Origin: Verrucomicrobiota bacterium JB022
Lineage (GTDB): Bacteria; Verrucomicrobiota; Verrucomicrobiia; Opitutales; Oceanipulchritudinaceae
Reading direction: 5' to 3'
Length of the DNA stretch: 64,000 nucleotides
Assembly (NCBI GenBank): GCA_030673845.1
Contig: JAUTCQ010000017.1
Coordinates: forward strand, 434,001 to 498,000
Position numbers and translations under genes: made by a program. This document shows, in pieces, positions 34,963-42,451 of this stretch (position 1 is the first letter of the stretch; every line of letters starts with the position of its first letter). Under the pieces are notes generated by a model that was not told the DNA's origin, did not search any database, and worked only from the letters and a program-made list of their open reading frames with translations.

Positions 34963-35885
34963 GTGGCGATGGCGGGGAGTGGCGCGGTGGCCACGGCCTG
35001 CTCGTTGAGCGGCAGGAAGTTGAACCAGATGTAGGGGTGACCACGCAGGATAGACTCCAGCAGGCGCAACACGCTTTGAAAATGCTCGCGACCGGCTTCC
35101 AGGGCTGCGGCGCGGCTCGCCTGCGGTTCCAGCACGGCAGACGGCACCACCTGCACGCGGTCGGGCCCGAGGGGCACGGCGAAGGCGAAGGCTACCGGGC
35201 GCTGGTAGAGGTGAGCGAGGTAGTAGAGCGTAAACGGGAACCACCGGCGCGCGCCGAGGAAGTCGAACGCGGCACGCTTGGAGCCGAATTCGAGGCGATC
35301 TGCCTGCAGGGCCACGGTGTGCCCGGCCTCCATCGTCTGCTTCAGCTCCCACAAATATTGGCTCGGCTCGTTGACCCAGATAAAGCGGACGTCCTGGCCG
35401 AAGTGGCGCTCGATCAAGTCCGTATCCAGCGAGTTGCCCACCCGCAGGCGCAGCATATGGATCTGGCGGCCGAATTCGCTCAATGACGCGCCCATGAGGT
35501 CGCAATGGCCCACGTGCATCGTGCCGAAGAGGGCAGGGCGGTCGGTCCGGCACAGGCGCAGGAAACCTTCCTTTTCGGGCACATCGGCCACCGCGAAGTG
35601 CGGACGCAGGCCCCGGCCGAGGCGCAGCTTGGCCATCAGGCTGTCGACAAAGGCGCGGAAGTGGGCGTCGATCTCGTCGCGCGTGGCAGGGCGGCCCCAT
35701 AATGCGGCGAGGTATTCGGCGGAGGCGTTGCGTTGGGCGGCCATGAAGCGCACCGCCGTCTGCGCCCCCAGATCGAGGCAGGCTTCCAGGGCCGGGCGCG
35801 GCAGCAGGCGCTCGGCTTGGGTGAGGAAGGCGTAGCCCCAGGACGGCCCGGGGTTGCGCCGGGTGTGGGCTACCGCGTGTGCCAT
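34959..35885 (-). CDS. LpxL/HtrB-like acyltransferase
   Basis: A 308-residue protein of the lysophospholipid acyltransferase superfamily, HtrB/LpxL branch. Signatures are the HX4D-type motif in FGTMHVGHCDLMG, then LQADRLEFGSKRAAFDFLG, FPFTLYYLAHL and the C-terminal HPYIWFNFLP. The N-terminal WGYAFLTQAERLLPRPALEA is also branch-typical. Unlike LpxL, there is no clear N-terminal TM anchor. It overlaps the ketosynthase N-domain gene by 16 bases upstream and the PlsC-like gene by 4 bases downstream, firmly inside the operon. It may acylate the pigment carrier lipid. Confidence 0.86.
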   Translation of the reverse strand: MAHAVAHTRRNPGPSWGYAFLTQAERLLPRPALEACLDLGAQTAVRFMAAQRNASAEYLAALWGRPATRDEIDAHFRAFVDSLMAKLRLGRGLRPHFAVADVPEKEGFLRLCRTDRPALFGTMHVGHCDLMGASLSEFGRQIHMLRLRVGNSLDTDLIERHFGQDVRFIWVNEPSQYLWELKQTMEAGHTVALQADRLEFGSKRAAFDFLGARRWFPFTLYYLAHLYQRPVAFAFAVPLGPDRVQVVPSAVLEPQASRAAALEAGREHFQSVLRLLESILRGHPYIWFNFLPLNEQAVATAPLPAIAT

Positions 35886-36538
35886 TGCAGATGCAGGGTG
35901 CCTCCTTCGGGCAGGTTCCAGACGCCCGATTCCCGCGCGGCGAGCGCTTGGAACCAGGCCGGGTGAAGCAGCAGTTGCGTGTCGGTCGTTTCCGATTCGC
36001 GCTCCCAGCGGATCTCGCCCAGCGCGCCCTCCGGCTTGTCGCTCAAGGCAAGGGCGTAGGCAAAAGAGTGGTCGCTTGCCAGCTCCAGCTCGGTCAGCCA
36101 GGTCGCACGTTCCTCGCCTCCCAGCCAGAGCACGGGCACGCCGTCGGGCAAAAGCGCGTGGTCGAGCGCGGAGGCGATCAAGCCCTCCTGCCCGGCAAGG
36201 GGGATAAAGTCGCGCACGGCCTGCTGCCGCTGGATCAGCACCTGCTCGACGCCGCCCGGGTGGATCGACGACTGGAACATCATCGGGCTGGGCTGAGGAA
36301 AACTCTCCAGAAAGCGCTCGATGAAGCGGCTCTCGGTGTAAGTCGTCGTGTAGATCACGCGGGGGTGCTGGCCGATGTCGATTCCCTCCATCACGCGGTG
36401 CAGCAACATACCCAGCCCGCTCATGCGGCGCGCCTCCCGCTTGCCCACCTCCAGGCGCAACGCAGCCAGCCCGGCGTCTTCCTGGGCCGGGTCGAGGGCG
36501 CGGGTCGCAACCTGCGTGATGTAGCGGCTATACTGCAT
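35870..36538 (-). CDS. Stand-alone ketosynthase N-domain-like protein
   Basis: A 222-residue protein from the ATG at 36538 (MQYSRYITQVATRAL), overlapping the full ketosynthase gene by 11 bases. It resembles the 'ketoacyl-synt_2' type domain: VIYTTTYTESRFIERFLESF, SPMMFQSSIHPGGVEQVLIQRQQ, then LIASALDHALLPDGVPVLWLGGEE. No catalytic cysteine sits at the nucleophile position (FQSSIHPG), so it is not a condensing enzyme. Proteins of this form accompany ketosynthases in aryl polyene clusters with no settled role; a structural or chain-length function is a guess. Confidence 0.72.
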   Translation of the reverse strand: MQYSRYITQVATRALDPAQEDAGLAALRLEVGKREARRMSGLGMLLHRVMEGIDIGQHPRVIYTTTYTESRFIERFLESFPQPSPMMFQSSIHPGGVEQVLIQRQQAVRDFIPLAGQEGLIASALDHALLPDGVPVLWLGGEERATWLTELELASDHSFAYALALSDKPEGALGEIRWERESETTDTQLLLHPAWFQALAARESGVWNLPEGGTLHLQWHTR

Positions 36539-37640
36539 ATTCGAGCAGATGGGCGGCGTGTGCGCCGCCGAACGCGTTGCTGAGCAACAAGGCCTGACGG
36601 TATCTATCGGCTGCAAAAGGCTCAAGCTGAACCCGTGGGCCCATCGTTTGCCCGTGGCTGCCCACCGTGCCGGGGATCTGCCCGGCCTCGATGGCGGCCA
36701 AGGCCACTGCCAGCTCGACCGCGCCGCAGCTCCCCAAGGTGTGCCCAAGGCTGCCCTTCCAGCCCACCAGCGGGGCTTGCGGCAGCGCGGTCGCCAAGGC
36801 GGATACTTCGAGCTGCGCGGCGTGGCGGGTTCCCGTGCCGTGGCCCTTTACCCAGACGCGTGCCGGGTCGATCTGCGGCAGCAGGGGCTCCAATACCTGG
36901 CGAAAGCCGTCGCCGTCTTCGCGGTTGGCGGTAAAGTGATGCATCTCGTTGTGTAGGCTGGCACCGCTCAGCTTCCAGCGGCTTTCCTCGCGCCGCAGCT
37001 CGATCGCCGCCACGCCGTCGCCTAGGCCGATGGAGCCCTCTTCGCGCTCTACGTAGGGTTGCGGCAGTTGGCCGTTGAGGATCTTCAGCGCATGGAAGCC
37101 GCCCGCCACAAATGCGCTCAGGTAGTCGAAGGAAAATACGAGCACGCTGTCGGCGAGGCCATGCTGGAGCCAGCGCATCCCTTGGGCGAGGCCGAGCTGG
37201 GCGGTCACGCAGGCGTGGGAGAGGATGCTGACGCGGGGGCCCCAGCCGAGGGCCTTGCGCAGGCTGCGGGCAATGCGGTGGGGCAATACGTCCTGCCACT
37301 GGCCGGTTTCGGCCGTCTCCCGCACCTTGCTCAGCCCGTAAAGCTGGTCGACGCTGTAGTTGCTGCTGGTCAGGATCACGGGGCGGCGCGGCGTGCCCCA
37401 GCCTTGGCCGGCAAAAGGCTGGCCAAACACGAGCAGATCGCTCCACCAGCGCGGGGGCAGGGTGGCGTCGAGCGTCTTGCCCCGTAGGGCCAAAGGCACG
37501 AGATCCCCCCCGTCGCTGCCATGCACGGGCTCCAGCTGCAGGGCCACCTTGCCCGCGAGCAACTGCCGCACGGTAGCCGAGGCGTCGCCAAACGCGGTCA
37601 ACGCGGCGTGCCGGTGGACGTATACGGGTGGGAGGGCCAT
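36528..37640 (-). CDS. Beta-ketoacyl synthase, pigment operon
   Basis: A 370-residue condensing enzyme, about 40 residues shorter than FabF. The triad is intact: C144 in LSHACVTAQLG, H267 in VKGHGTGTRHA and H300 with K295 in GWKGSLGHTLGSCGA. SNAFGGAHAA near the C-terminus is standard. The cysteine context (SHACVTA) departs from the usual SACT/SG, which is a mark of the divergent ketosynthases of aryl polyene systems. The ACP gene starts 7 bases upstream of it in the operon. With the FabF-like enzyme at 24.5 kb, the locus has two active condensing enzymes and one inactive partner. Confidence 0.87.
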   Translation of the reverse strand: MALPPVYVHRHAALTAFGDASATVRQLLAGKVALQLEPVHGSDGGDLVPLALRGKTLDATLPPRWWSDLLVFGQPFAGQGWGTPRRPVILTSSNYSVDQLYGLSKVRETAETGQWQDVLPHRIARSLRKALGWGPRVSILSHACVTAQLGLAQGMRWLQHGLADSVLVFSFDYLSAFVAGGFHALKILNGQLPQPYVEREEGSIGLGDGVAAIELRREESRWKLSGASLHNEMHHFTANREDGDGFRQVLEPLLPQIDPARVWVKGHGTGTRHAAQLEVSALATALPQAPLVGWKGSLGHTLGSCGAVELAVALAAIEAGQIPGTVGSHGQTMGPRVQLEPFAADRYRQALLLSNAFGGAHAAHLLEYAV

Positions 37641-37646
37641 GCGGCC

Positions 37647-37910
37647 TTAGGCTTGGGGCGAATGGGTGCGGATGTAGTCCGCGAGCACGTTGATCGAGCT
37701 GAGTGCCTTCATCGATTCCTCGCTGCTGCCGAGCTTGATGCCATAGGTCTTTTCGAGCTGCACGACCAGCTCCAGGGCGTCGATGGAGTCGAGATCGAGC
37801 CCGCCGCCGAACAGCTTTTCGTCGTCGGGGATATCGGCGGGTTGCACATCCTCGAGGTGGAGGGAGTTCACCACGAGTTCCTTCAGCTCCTGCTTCAATG
37901 GATCAGACAT
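37647..37910 (-). CDS. Acyl carrier protein, pigment operon
   Basis: An 87-residue carrier protein, normal length. The phosphopantetheine serine is S42 in GGGLDLDSIDALELVVQLEKTYG. It is the first gene of the overlapping operon that runs to 29.18 kb, so the promoter should be in the 152 bases upstream (37911-38062). It is the second ACP of the locus; the other, at 25.8 kb, is longer. Aryl polyene systems usually have two ACPs. Confidence 0.92.
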   Translation of the reverse strand: MSDPLKQELKELVVNSLHLEDVQPADIPDDEKLFGGGLDLDSIDALELVVQLEKTYGIKLGSSEESMKALSSINVLADYIRTHSPQA

Positions 37911-38062
37911 CTTCTACAGCGAATGAATTTCTACGGGCGGGGCAATCCTGTTGAGACGAGCAGGATTTTCCACGGAGTAAAGGGTTGATTACGCCCGCCC
38001 ACGGTGCTGCCGCAAGGCTAAAACCGCCCGTGGGGCACGGCATTAGCTCAGCTTGTCCACCG

Positions 38063-38722
38063 TCAGGACGCAGCTCCGGCAGGCTTGGGCTTGGTCAAAA
38101 AACGTTTGGCCAGCGGCAGTAGCAGGAGCAGCGCGATCACGACCACCATCGTCACCGGCCCGGCAGCCTCGCGCCCGAAATGGCCCAGCCAGCACATCCC
38201 GGCAGCCAGCACGCTCTGGGTCGACCACGAGATCAGCCAGTAGTGGAAAAACGGCAGGTCCGTCAGCGCGAGCAGGAAATTTTGCGCCCAGAAGGGGATA
38301 CCCGGTACCGTGCGCAGCAAAAAGGCGAGGCGGAATCGGTTGGTGGTGGAGATGTCGGGCAGGCGGTAGCCGGTATGCTGCATCAGCGCGGTGATCGGCC
38401 GCCGCAAGACCAGCCGCCCGAGCAGCCAGCTGAGCGATAGGTTGATCGCCAGCGACAGACTGCAGAGCAGCCAACCCATCCACCACGGGAACGTCGCACC
38501 CGCCGCCAGGTAGACGAGCGAAATCGGGAAACCCACGATGGGCAGGAGGCTCGCCAGCACGACAAACCAGACCGGGTCGGGCCGCTGGAACCACGTCTCG
38601 ACCAACGCCAGCACCGGCTCGCGCACCAGATACAGCACCACCCCGCACAGCACGAGCAGCAACAGCCAGATCGCCGCCCACCAGACGGGGGACGGGAGCT
38701 TTCTGAATGGGCCGGGCTCCAT
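38063..38722 (-). CDS. VTT/TVP38 (DedA-like) membrane protein
   Basis: A 219-residue polytopic protein from the ATG at 38722, whose first base is shared with the upstream TGA (TGATG coupling). It has about five TM segments. The VTT core is visible as LLPIVGFPISLVYLAAGATF, MGWLLCSLSLAINLSLSWLLGR and FLLRTVPGIPFWAQNFLLAL, the last being the re-entrant 'R..P..P....' loop. VTT proteins act in lipid transport or scrambling. Coupled to a halogenase-like gene, it may help move the pigment lipid; this is inference. Confidence 0.85.
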   Translation of the reverse strand: MEPGPFRKLPSPVWWAAIWLLLLVLCGVVLYLVREPVLALVETWFQRPDPVWFVVLASLLPIVGFPISLVYLAAGATFPWWMGWLLCSLSLAINLSLSWLLGRLVLRRPITALMQHTGYRLPDISTTNRFRLAFLLRTVPGIPFWAQNFLLALTDLPFFHYWLISWSTQSVLAAGMCWLGHFGREAAGPVTMVVVIALLLLLPLAKRFLTKPKPAGAAS

Positions 38723-40272
38723 CAGGCGGGGGCGAGGCCCGGCACCATACCGGCGGGTTCGGGCTCCTGGCGAGCGCGCCAGCCTTCCTTCAGCTCCAGC
38801 GCACCCCACCACAGCAGGTTCCAGCCGATGCGCTGCAGCAGTGTGTGGTCAAATTCATAGCTGCGGAAGGCGTCGTTGTGCCCCTTGTTGGCCTGACCAA
38901 AGCTGCCGTTGGCGCGGCGCTGGCAGCCGATCGCGACCATTCGGCGGTTGAAGCGGCGCAAGGTCGCGTATGGCACCTCGGTATGCGGCCCGGTGAGCGG
39001 AGGGTTTTCGAAGCCTTTGATGCTGCCATACTTGAAGGGCTGCGAAGCCACGCCGAAATAGTAGGTCGAAAGGTCCATGCGGAAGCCCAGCCGCAGCAGT
39101 TCGAAATCGCCCATGTAATAGTAGCGGTCTTGATAGATCGCCTTGAACCAGCGCCAGTAGGAGAGTCGTAGCGCGCGGTTACGCTCTGCCGCCAGTTCGG
39201 CGACGTCCATACCCTGCCGCTCGTGGCCGATCAGCTTGAGCGCGTTCATGGTGGTGAAGGCGATCCAGTCGAGGCCGGGGCTGTAAAAGGGGTCGATGAA
39301 GCCCGCCGCGTCGCCCACCAGGCAAAAGCCGTCGCCGCACACCTCGCGGGAGAGCCACGGCAAGTGCTTGCGGTAGTGCACGTCGTCGAGGTCGGGCTCG
39401 GCGTTTTTCAGGAGCTCTCGGCCCACCGGGTGTTGCTCCAGGTGGCGACGCAGGCGCTCGGCCACGTTGGCACCTTCCGGCGGCTGGCTCAGGCGCTCGT
39501 CGTAGACGATGCCGATGCTGGTTTCGCCGCCCTGCAGGGGGATCCACCAGGCCCACCAGCCGTCGCCAAGGAGGTGGTTGGTGGCGGTCTGCCGCGTGCC
39601 TTTGCAACGCTTGGCGTAGCAGGGGTGGGCGTCGAGCAGGTCGAGGTCTTCCCAATGGGTCACGTTTTTCCACCGTGCCCACATGGAGGAAATGGGGTGG
39701 GCCTCGTTGCGCTCTACCCAGCTGTTCTTGCGGGCGAGCAGACGGGCAAAGCCGGTCGCGTCCACGACCCAGCGGGCGCTGACCGTCTGGCGCTCGTTGC
39801 CGCGCTGCACCGTTACCTGCTGCAGGCCGCCGGGGCTCAGTTGCACGTCCTTGACTTCAGCCGGTCGCCACAGCTCACAACCCGCCTCGACCGCTCGCTC
39901 CAGTTGGAAGGTATCGAGGATGGCGCGGTCGATCTGGAAGCCCGGTAGGCGCACGTGGTAGCCCGGCCCGATTTCGCTGCAATCGTCGAAGCTCTGGCAC
40001 TGGTCGTTGCTGAACCAGAAGCGCAGTCCCTGCTTGACCAGATGATGCTGCAGGAGGTGAGGCGTCAGGCCGAGGACTTTGCCTAGGTAATAGCTGCTCA
40101 GCTCGACCGTGCTCTCGCCTACCTTGCGGTCGAAGGCCTCCGCGCGCTCCACGATGAGCACCCGCAGGCCCGGGTGGTGGCGGCGCAAAAGGAAGCCGGT
40201 GGCAGCCCCGGAGAGGGCACCTCCGAAGATGATGACGTCGTAGTCACCGGCCATAGGCGAAGTTGAAGTCAT
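38722..40272 (-). CDS. FAD-dependent halogenase-like oxidoreductase 1
   Basis: A 516-residue flavoprotein. The FAD-binding N-terminus is DVIIFGGALSGAATGFLLRR, followed by the KVGES motif (K50) and FCLVGDAAGFIDPFYSPGLDW. Two motifs of flavin-dependent halogenases are present: WxWxIP at W240-P245 (WAWWIP) and FxxPxxSxG (FIDPFYSPG). The C-terminal ~150 residues (YYMGDFELLRLGFRMDLSTYYF onwards) are an extra, aromatic-rich domain. A halogenase needs a separate flavin reductase; none is here. Related enzymes in aryl polyene and flexirubin clusters may instead hydroxylate, so the reaction is not settled. The VTT gene is coupled downstream. Confidence 0.84.
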   Translation of the reverse strand: MTSTSPMAGDYDVIIFGGALSGAATGFLLRRHHPGLRVLIVERAEAFDRKVGESTVELSSYYLGKVLGLTPHLLQHHLVKQGLRFWFSNDQCQSFDDCSEIGPGYHVRLPGFQIDRAILDTFQLERAVEAGCELWRPAEVKDVQLSPGGLQQVTVQRGNERQTVSARWVVDATGFARLLARKNSWVERNEAHPISSMWARWKNVTHWEDLDLLDAHPCYAKRCKGTRQTATNHLLGDGWWAWWIPLQGGETSIGIVYDERLSQPPEGANVAERLRRHLEQHPVGRELLKNAEPDLDDVHYRKHLPWLSREVCGDGFCLVGDAAGFIDPFYSPGLDWIAFTTMNALKLIGHERQGMDVAELAAERNRALRLSYWRWFKAIYQDRYYYMGDFELLRLGFRMDLSTYYFGVASQPFKYGSIKGFENPPLTGPHTEVPYATLRRFNRRMVAIGCQRRANGSFGQANKGHNDAFRSYEFDHTLLQRIGWNLLWWGALELKEGWRARQEPEPAGMVPGLAPA

Positions 40273-40346
40273 AGATAGCGAGATTTTCGACCGTTCTTAC
40301 GAAATCACCCTCGCCGTGGCCAAGGTTTTCTTTTTCTTGGTCGAGG

Positions 40347-41177
40347 ATGCACGGTCAACGGTCGCGAAGCCGCCGCATCCTGAGTCGCCTCGCCAGTCAC
40401 TGCCGGTGGAATGTCGGTTGGGTGCTCAGCCTTGCCTTTGTGCCGCTGACGGGCTGCCGCCTGCTCTTGCGCGAGCCCAAGGTGCCCATGCCGCACCACG
40501 AATACCCCTTCGCCGCCCACGAGCGCCAATCGACCCTGCTCGTTTTCCTGCCCGGGCGCGGTGATCGCCCGGAGCAATTTGCCGATGAGGGCCTGCTGGA
40601 GGAGTTGCGTGCCGCCAATGCCCCGGTCGACGTCTGGGCCGTCGATGCCCACCTCAATTACTACTACCGCCGCACGATTGGCGACCGCCTGCGCGAAGAC
40701 GTGCTGGCCCCCGCTCGCGAGCTGGGCTACGAGCGCATCTATGTGGTGGGCATCTCGCTCGGCGGCCTTGGCGCACTGATGTACGAGGTGGACCACGGGC
40801 GCACGTGGGACGGCATCATCCTGCTCGCGCCCTACCTGGGCGAAGACCCCCGCCTGTTTGCCCAGATCGAAGCCGCCGGGGGGCCGGAGCAATGGACTCC
40901 GCCCGAGGAGACGTCGTGGGATCAGTTCCAGTTTCGCCTTTGGGGCTGGCTGGGCAGCTACCGTCGCGAAGCCGACCAGCGCCCGCCCGTATGGCTGGGA
41001 GTGGGGGCCGACGACCGCTTCCGCCGCCCGATCGACCTTTTTGCCGAATCGCTGCCGCCCGAGCGGGTCTACCGCGCCCCTGGTGCCCACCGTTGGCCGG
41101 TGTGGCGCGAATTGTGGCGCGAGATCCTGCCCGAGACCCCTCTGGTGGAGCCCAAGCCAGTTGAGAAGACACCATGA
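40347..41177 (+). CDS. Alpha/beta-hydrolase lipoprotein
   Basis: A 276-residue protein. A basic N-terminus and hydrophobic stretch (NVGWVLSLAFVPLTGC) form a lipoprotein signal with lipobox LTGC. The alpha/beta-hydrolase core has the nucleophile elbow GISLGGLGALM (Ser), the acid in GVGADDRF and the histidine in PGAHRWPVW; LLVFLPGRGDRPEQF gives the oxyanion region. So an esterase or lipase-type hydrolase facing the periplasm is likely. The stop overlaps the ATG of the second halogenase-like gene by 4 bases (ATGA), so both are made together. The substrate is unknown. Confidence 0.83.
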   Translation: MHGQRSRSRRILSRLASHCRWNVGWVLSLAFVPLTGCRLLLREPKVPMPHHEYPFAAHERQSTLLVFLPGRGDRPEQFADEGLLEELRAANAPVDVWAVDAHLNYYYRRTIGDRLREDVLAPARELGYERIYVVGISLGGLGALMYEVDHGRTWDGIILLAPYLGEDPRLFAQIEAAGGPEQWTPPEETSWDQFQFRLWGWLGSYRREADQRPPVWLGVGADDRFRRPIDLFAESLPPERVYRAPGAHRWPVWRELWREILPETPLVEPKPVEKTP

Positions 41178-42451
41178 ACGCATCTACCGATGTGGCCATC
41201 ATCGGCGGGGGGCCGGCCGGCAGTGTAGCCGCCGCCGCCCTCGCCCAACGCGGGCACCGCGTCACCCTGCTCGAAGCCAGCGCCTTTCCGCGCTTCAAGA
41301 TCGGCGAGAGCCTGCTGCCCAACGGAAATGCCGTCTGGCGCGCCATCGGCGTGTGGGACAAGATCGAGCGCGCCGGCTTCGTCAAGAAAGAGGGGGCGGA
41401 GTTCCTCAGTGCAAACGGCTCGTGCGCGGTCCATAACGTCTTTGCTCGCGGGTTGATGCCCGGGCGCGATTACACTTATCAGGTCGAGCGTTCCCGCTTC
41501 GACCACCTCCTGCTGGAGCATGCGCGCGAGCAGGGCGTGGAGATCCGCCAGCCTGCGAAGGTTGCCGCGCTCGCCCAAAGCGCCGATGGCTGGACGCTCA
41601 ACACCGATACGGGCGAGACTCTGCGCGCCGCCTTTGTGCTCGATGCCTCGGGCCGCACCGCCGTGCTGGGCCATCACCTGAAGCTGGCGCGCGACACGCT
41701 ACCTTACCCCAAGCGGCTCGCGCTCTACCTCCACGCACGCCACGTGCGGCGCGACGAGGGCGCCCGTGGCGGCAACATCATCATCACGCGCCTGCCCGAC
41801 GGCTGGTCGTGGTTCATCCCGGTCGACGGCGACCGTGTGTCGCTCGGGGTTGTGACCACGCCCGAGCGCCTGAAGGCCAGTGGGCAGGACCGCCTCGACT
41901 TCTTCTGGCAGGCCCTCCGGCAGTCTCCCCAGTTGGCCGAACGTCTGGCGCAGGCCGAAGCTACGAGCGAACTCCATGTGACGGCCGATTACTCTTACAG
42001 CCACACGGATTTTGGCGGACCGCGCCACCTGCTGGTGGGCGATGCCGCCTGTTTTATCGATCCGATTTTCTCCTCCGGGGTCTACCTGGCCAGCGAATCG
42101 GCCTACGCTGCCGCTCAGTTGGTCGACCGCGCGCTGCAAGCCAAGCGCCCGCTGCGGGCCGCTGAGACGACTCGCTACACCCACCAGATCAAGGCCCGGG
42201 TGCAGGTGATGCGGCAGTTGATCGAAAACTTTTACGACGACGACGGAGCCGCCGTTTTCATGCACCCGTCCAACGTCCTGAAGCTGTTCGATGCGGTCAA
42301 CTCCGTGGTGGCGGGCTGCACGCGGCTCCCGTGGCGGCTGCGCTGGCGCTATGCGATCTTCAACGGCATTTGCGCCGCCAACCGCCGCTGGCACTTCATC
42401 CCACGGGTGGACGAGGCCAGCCAGCCTGAGCTTGGAGGCAGAGTCGCCTAG
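41174..42451 (+). CDS. FAD-dependent halogenase-like oxidoreductase 2
   Basis: A 425-residue flavoprotein. It has the Rossmann motif IIGGGPAGSVAAAALAQRG, FKIGESLLP (K42), VLDASGRTAVLGHHL and LVGDAACFIDPIFSSGVYLAS. The halogenase motifs WxWxIP (W211-P216, WSWFIP) and FxxPxxSxG (FIDPIFSSG) are both intact. It differs a lot from the other halogenase-like protein at 38.7 kb (different length and C-terminus), so the pair is not a recent duplication. Chlorination or bromination of an aromatic ring fits the pigment setting, but a hydroxylase role cannot be excluded. Its TAG overlaps the convergent GH3 stop in the palindrome CTAG. Confidence 0.84.
   Translation: MNASTDVAIIGGGPAGSVAAAALAQRGHRVTLLEASAFPRFKIGESLLPNGNAVWRAIGVWDKIERAGFVKKEGAEFLSANGSCAVHNVFARGLMPGRDYTYQVERSRFDHLLLEHAREQGVEIRQPAKVAALAQSADGWTLNTDTGETLRAAFVLDASGRTAVLGHHLKLARDTLPYPKRLALYLHARHVRRDEGARGGNIIITRLPDGWSWFIPVDGDRVSLGVVTTPERLKASGQDRLDFFWQALRQSPQLAERLAQAEATSELHVTADYSYSHTDFGGPRHLLVGDAACFIDPIFSSGVYLASESAYAAAQLVDRALQAKRPLRAAETTRYTHQIKARVQVMRQLIENFYDDDGAAVFMHPSNVLKLFDAVNSVVAGCTRLPWRLRWRYAIFNGICAANRRWHFIPRVDEASQPELGGRVA

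Noticed and set aside
34963-35700. Long N-terminal extension of the PlsC-like protein
   Set aside because: It lies in another frame of the LpxL-like gene; the ATG at 34962 overlaps that gene's stop by 4 bases, a normal coupling.
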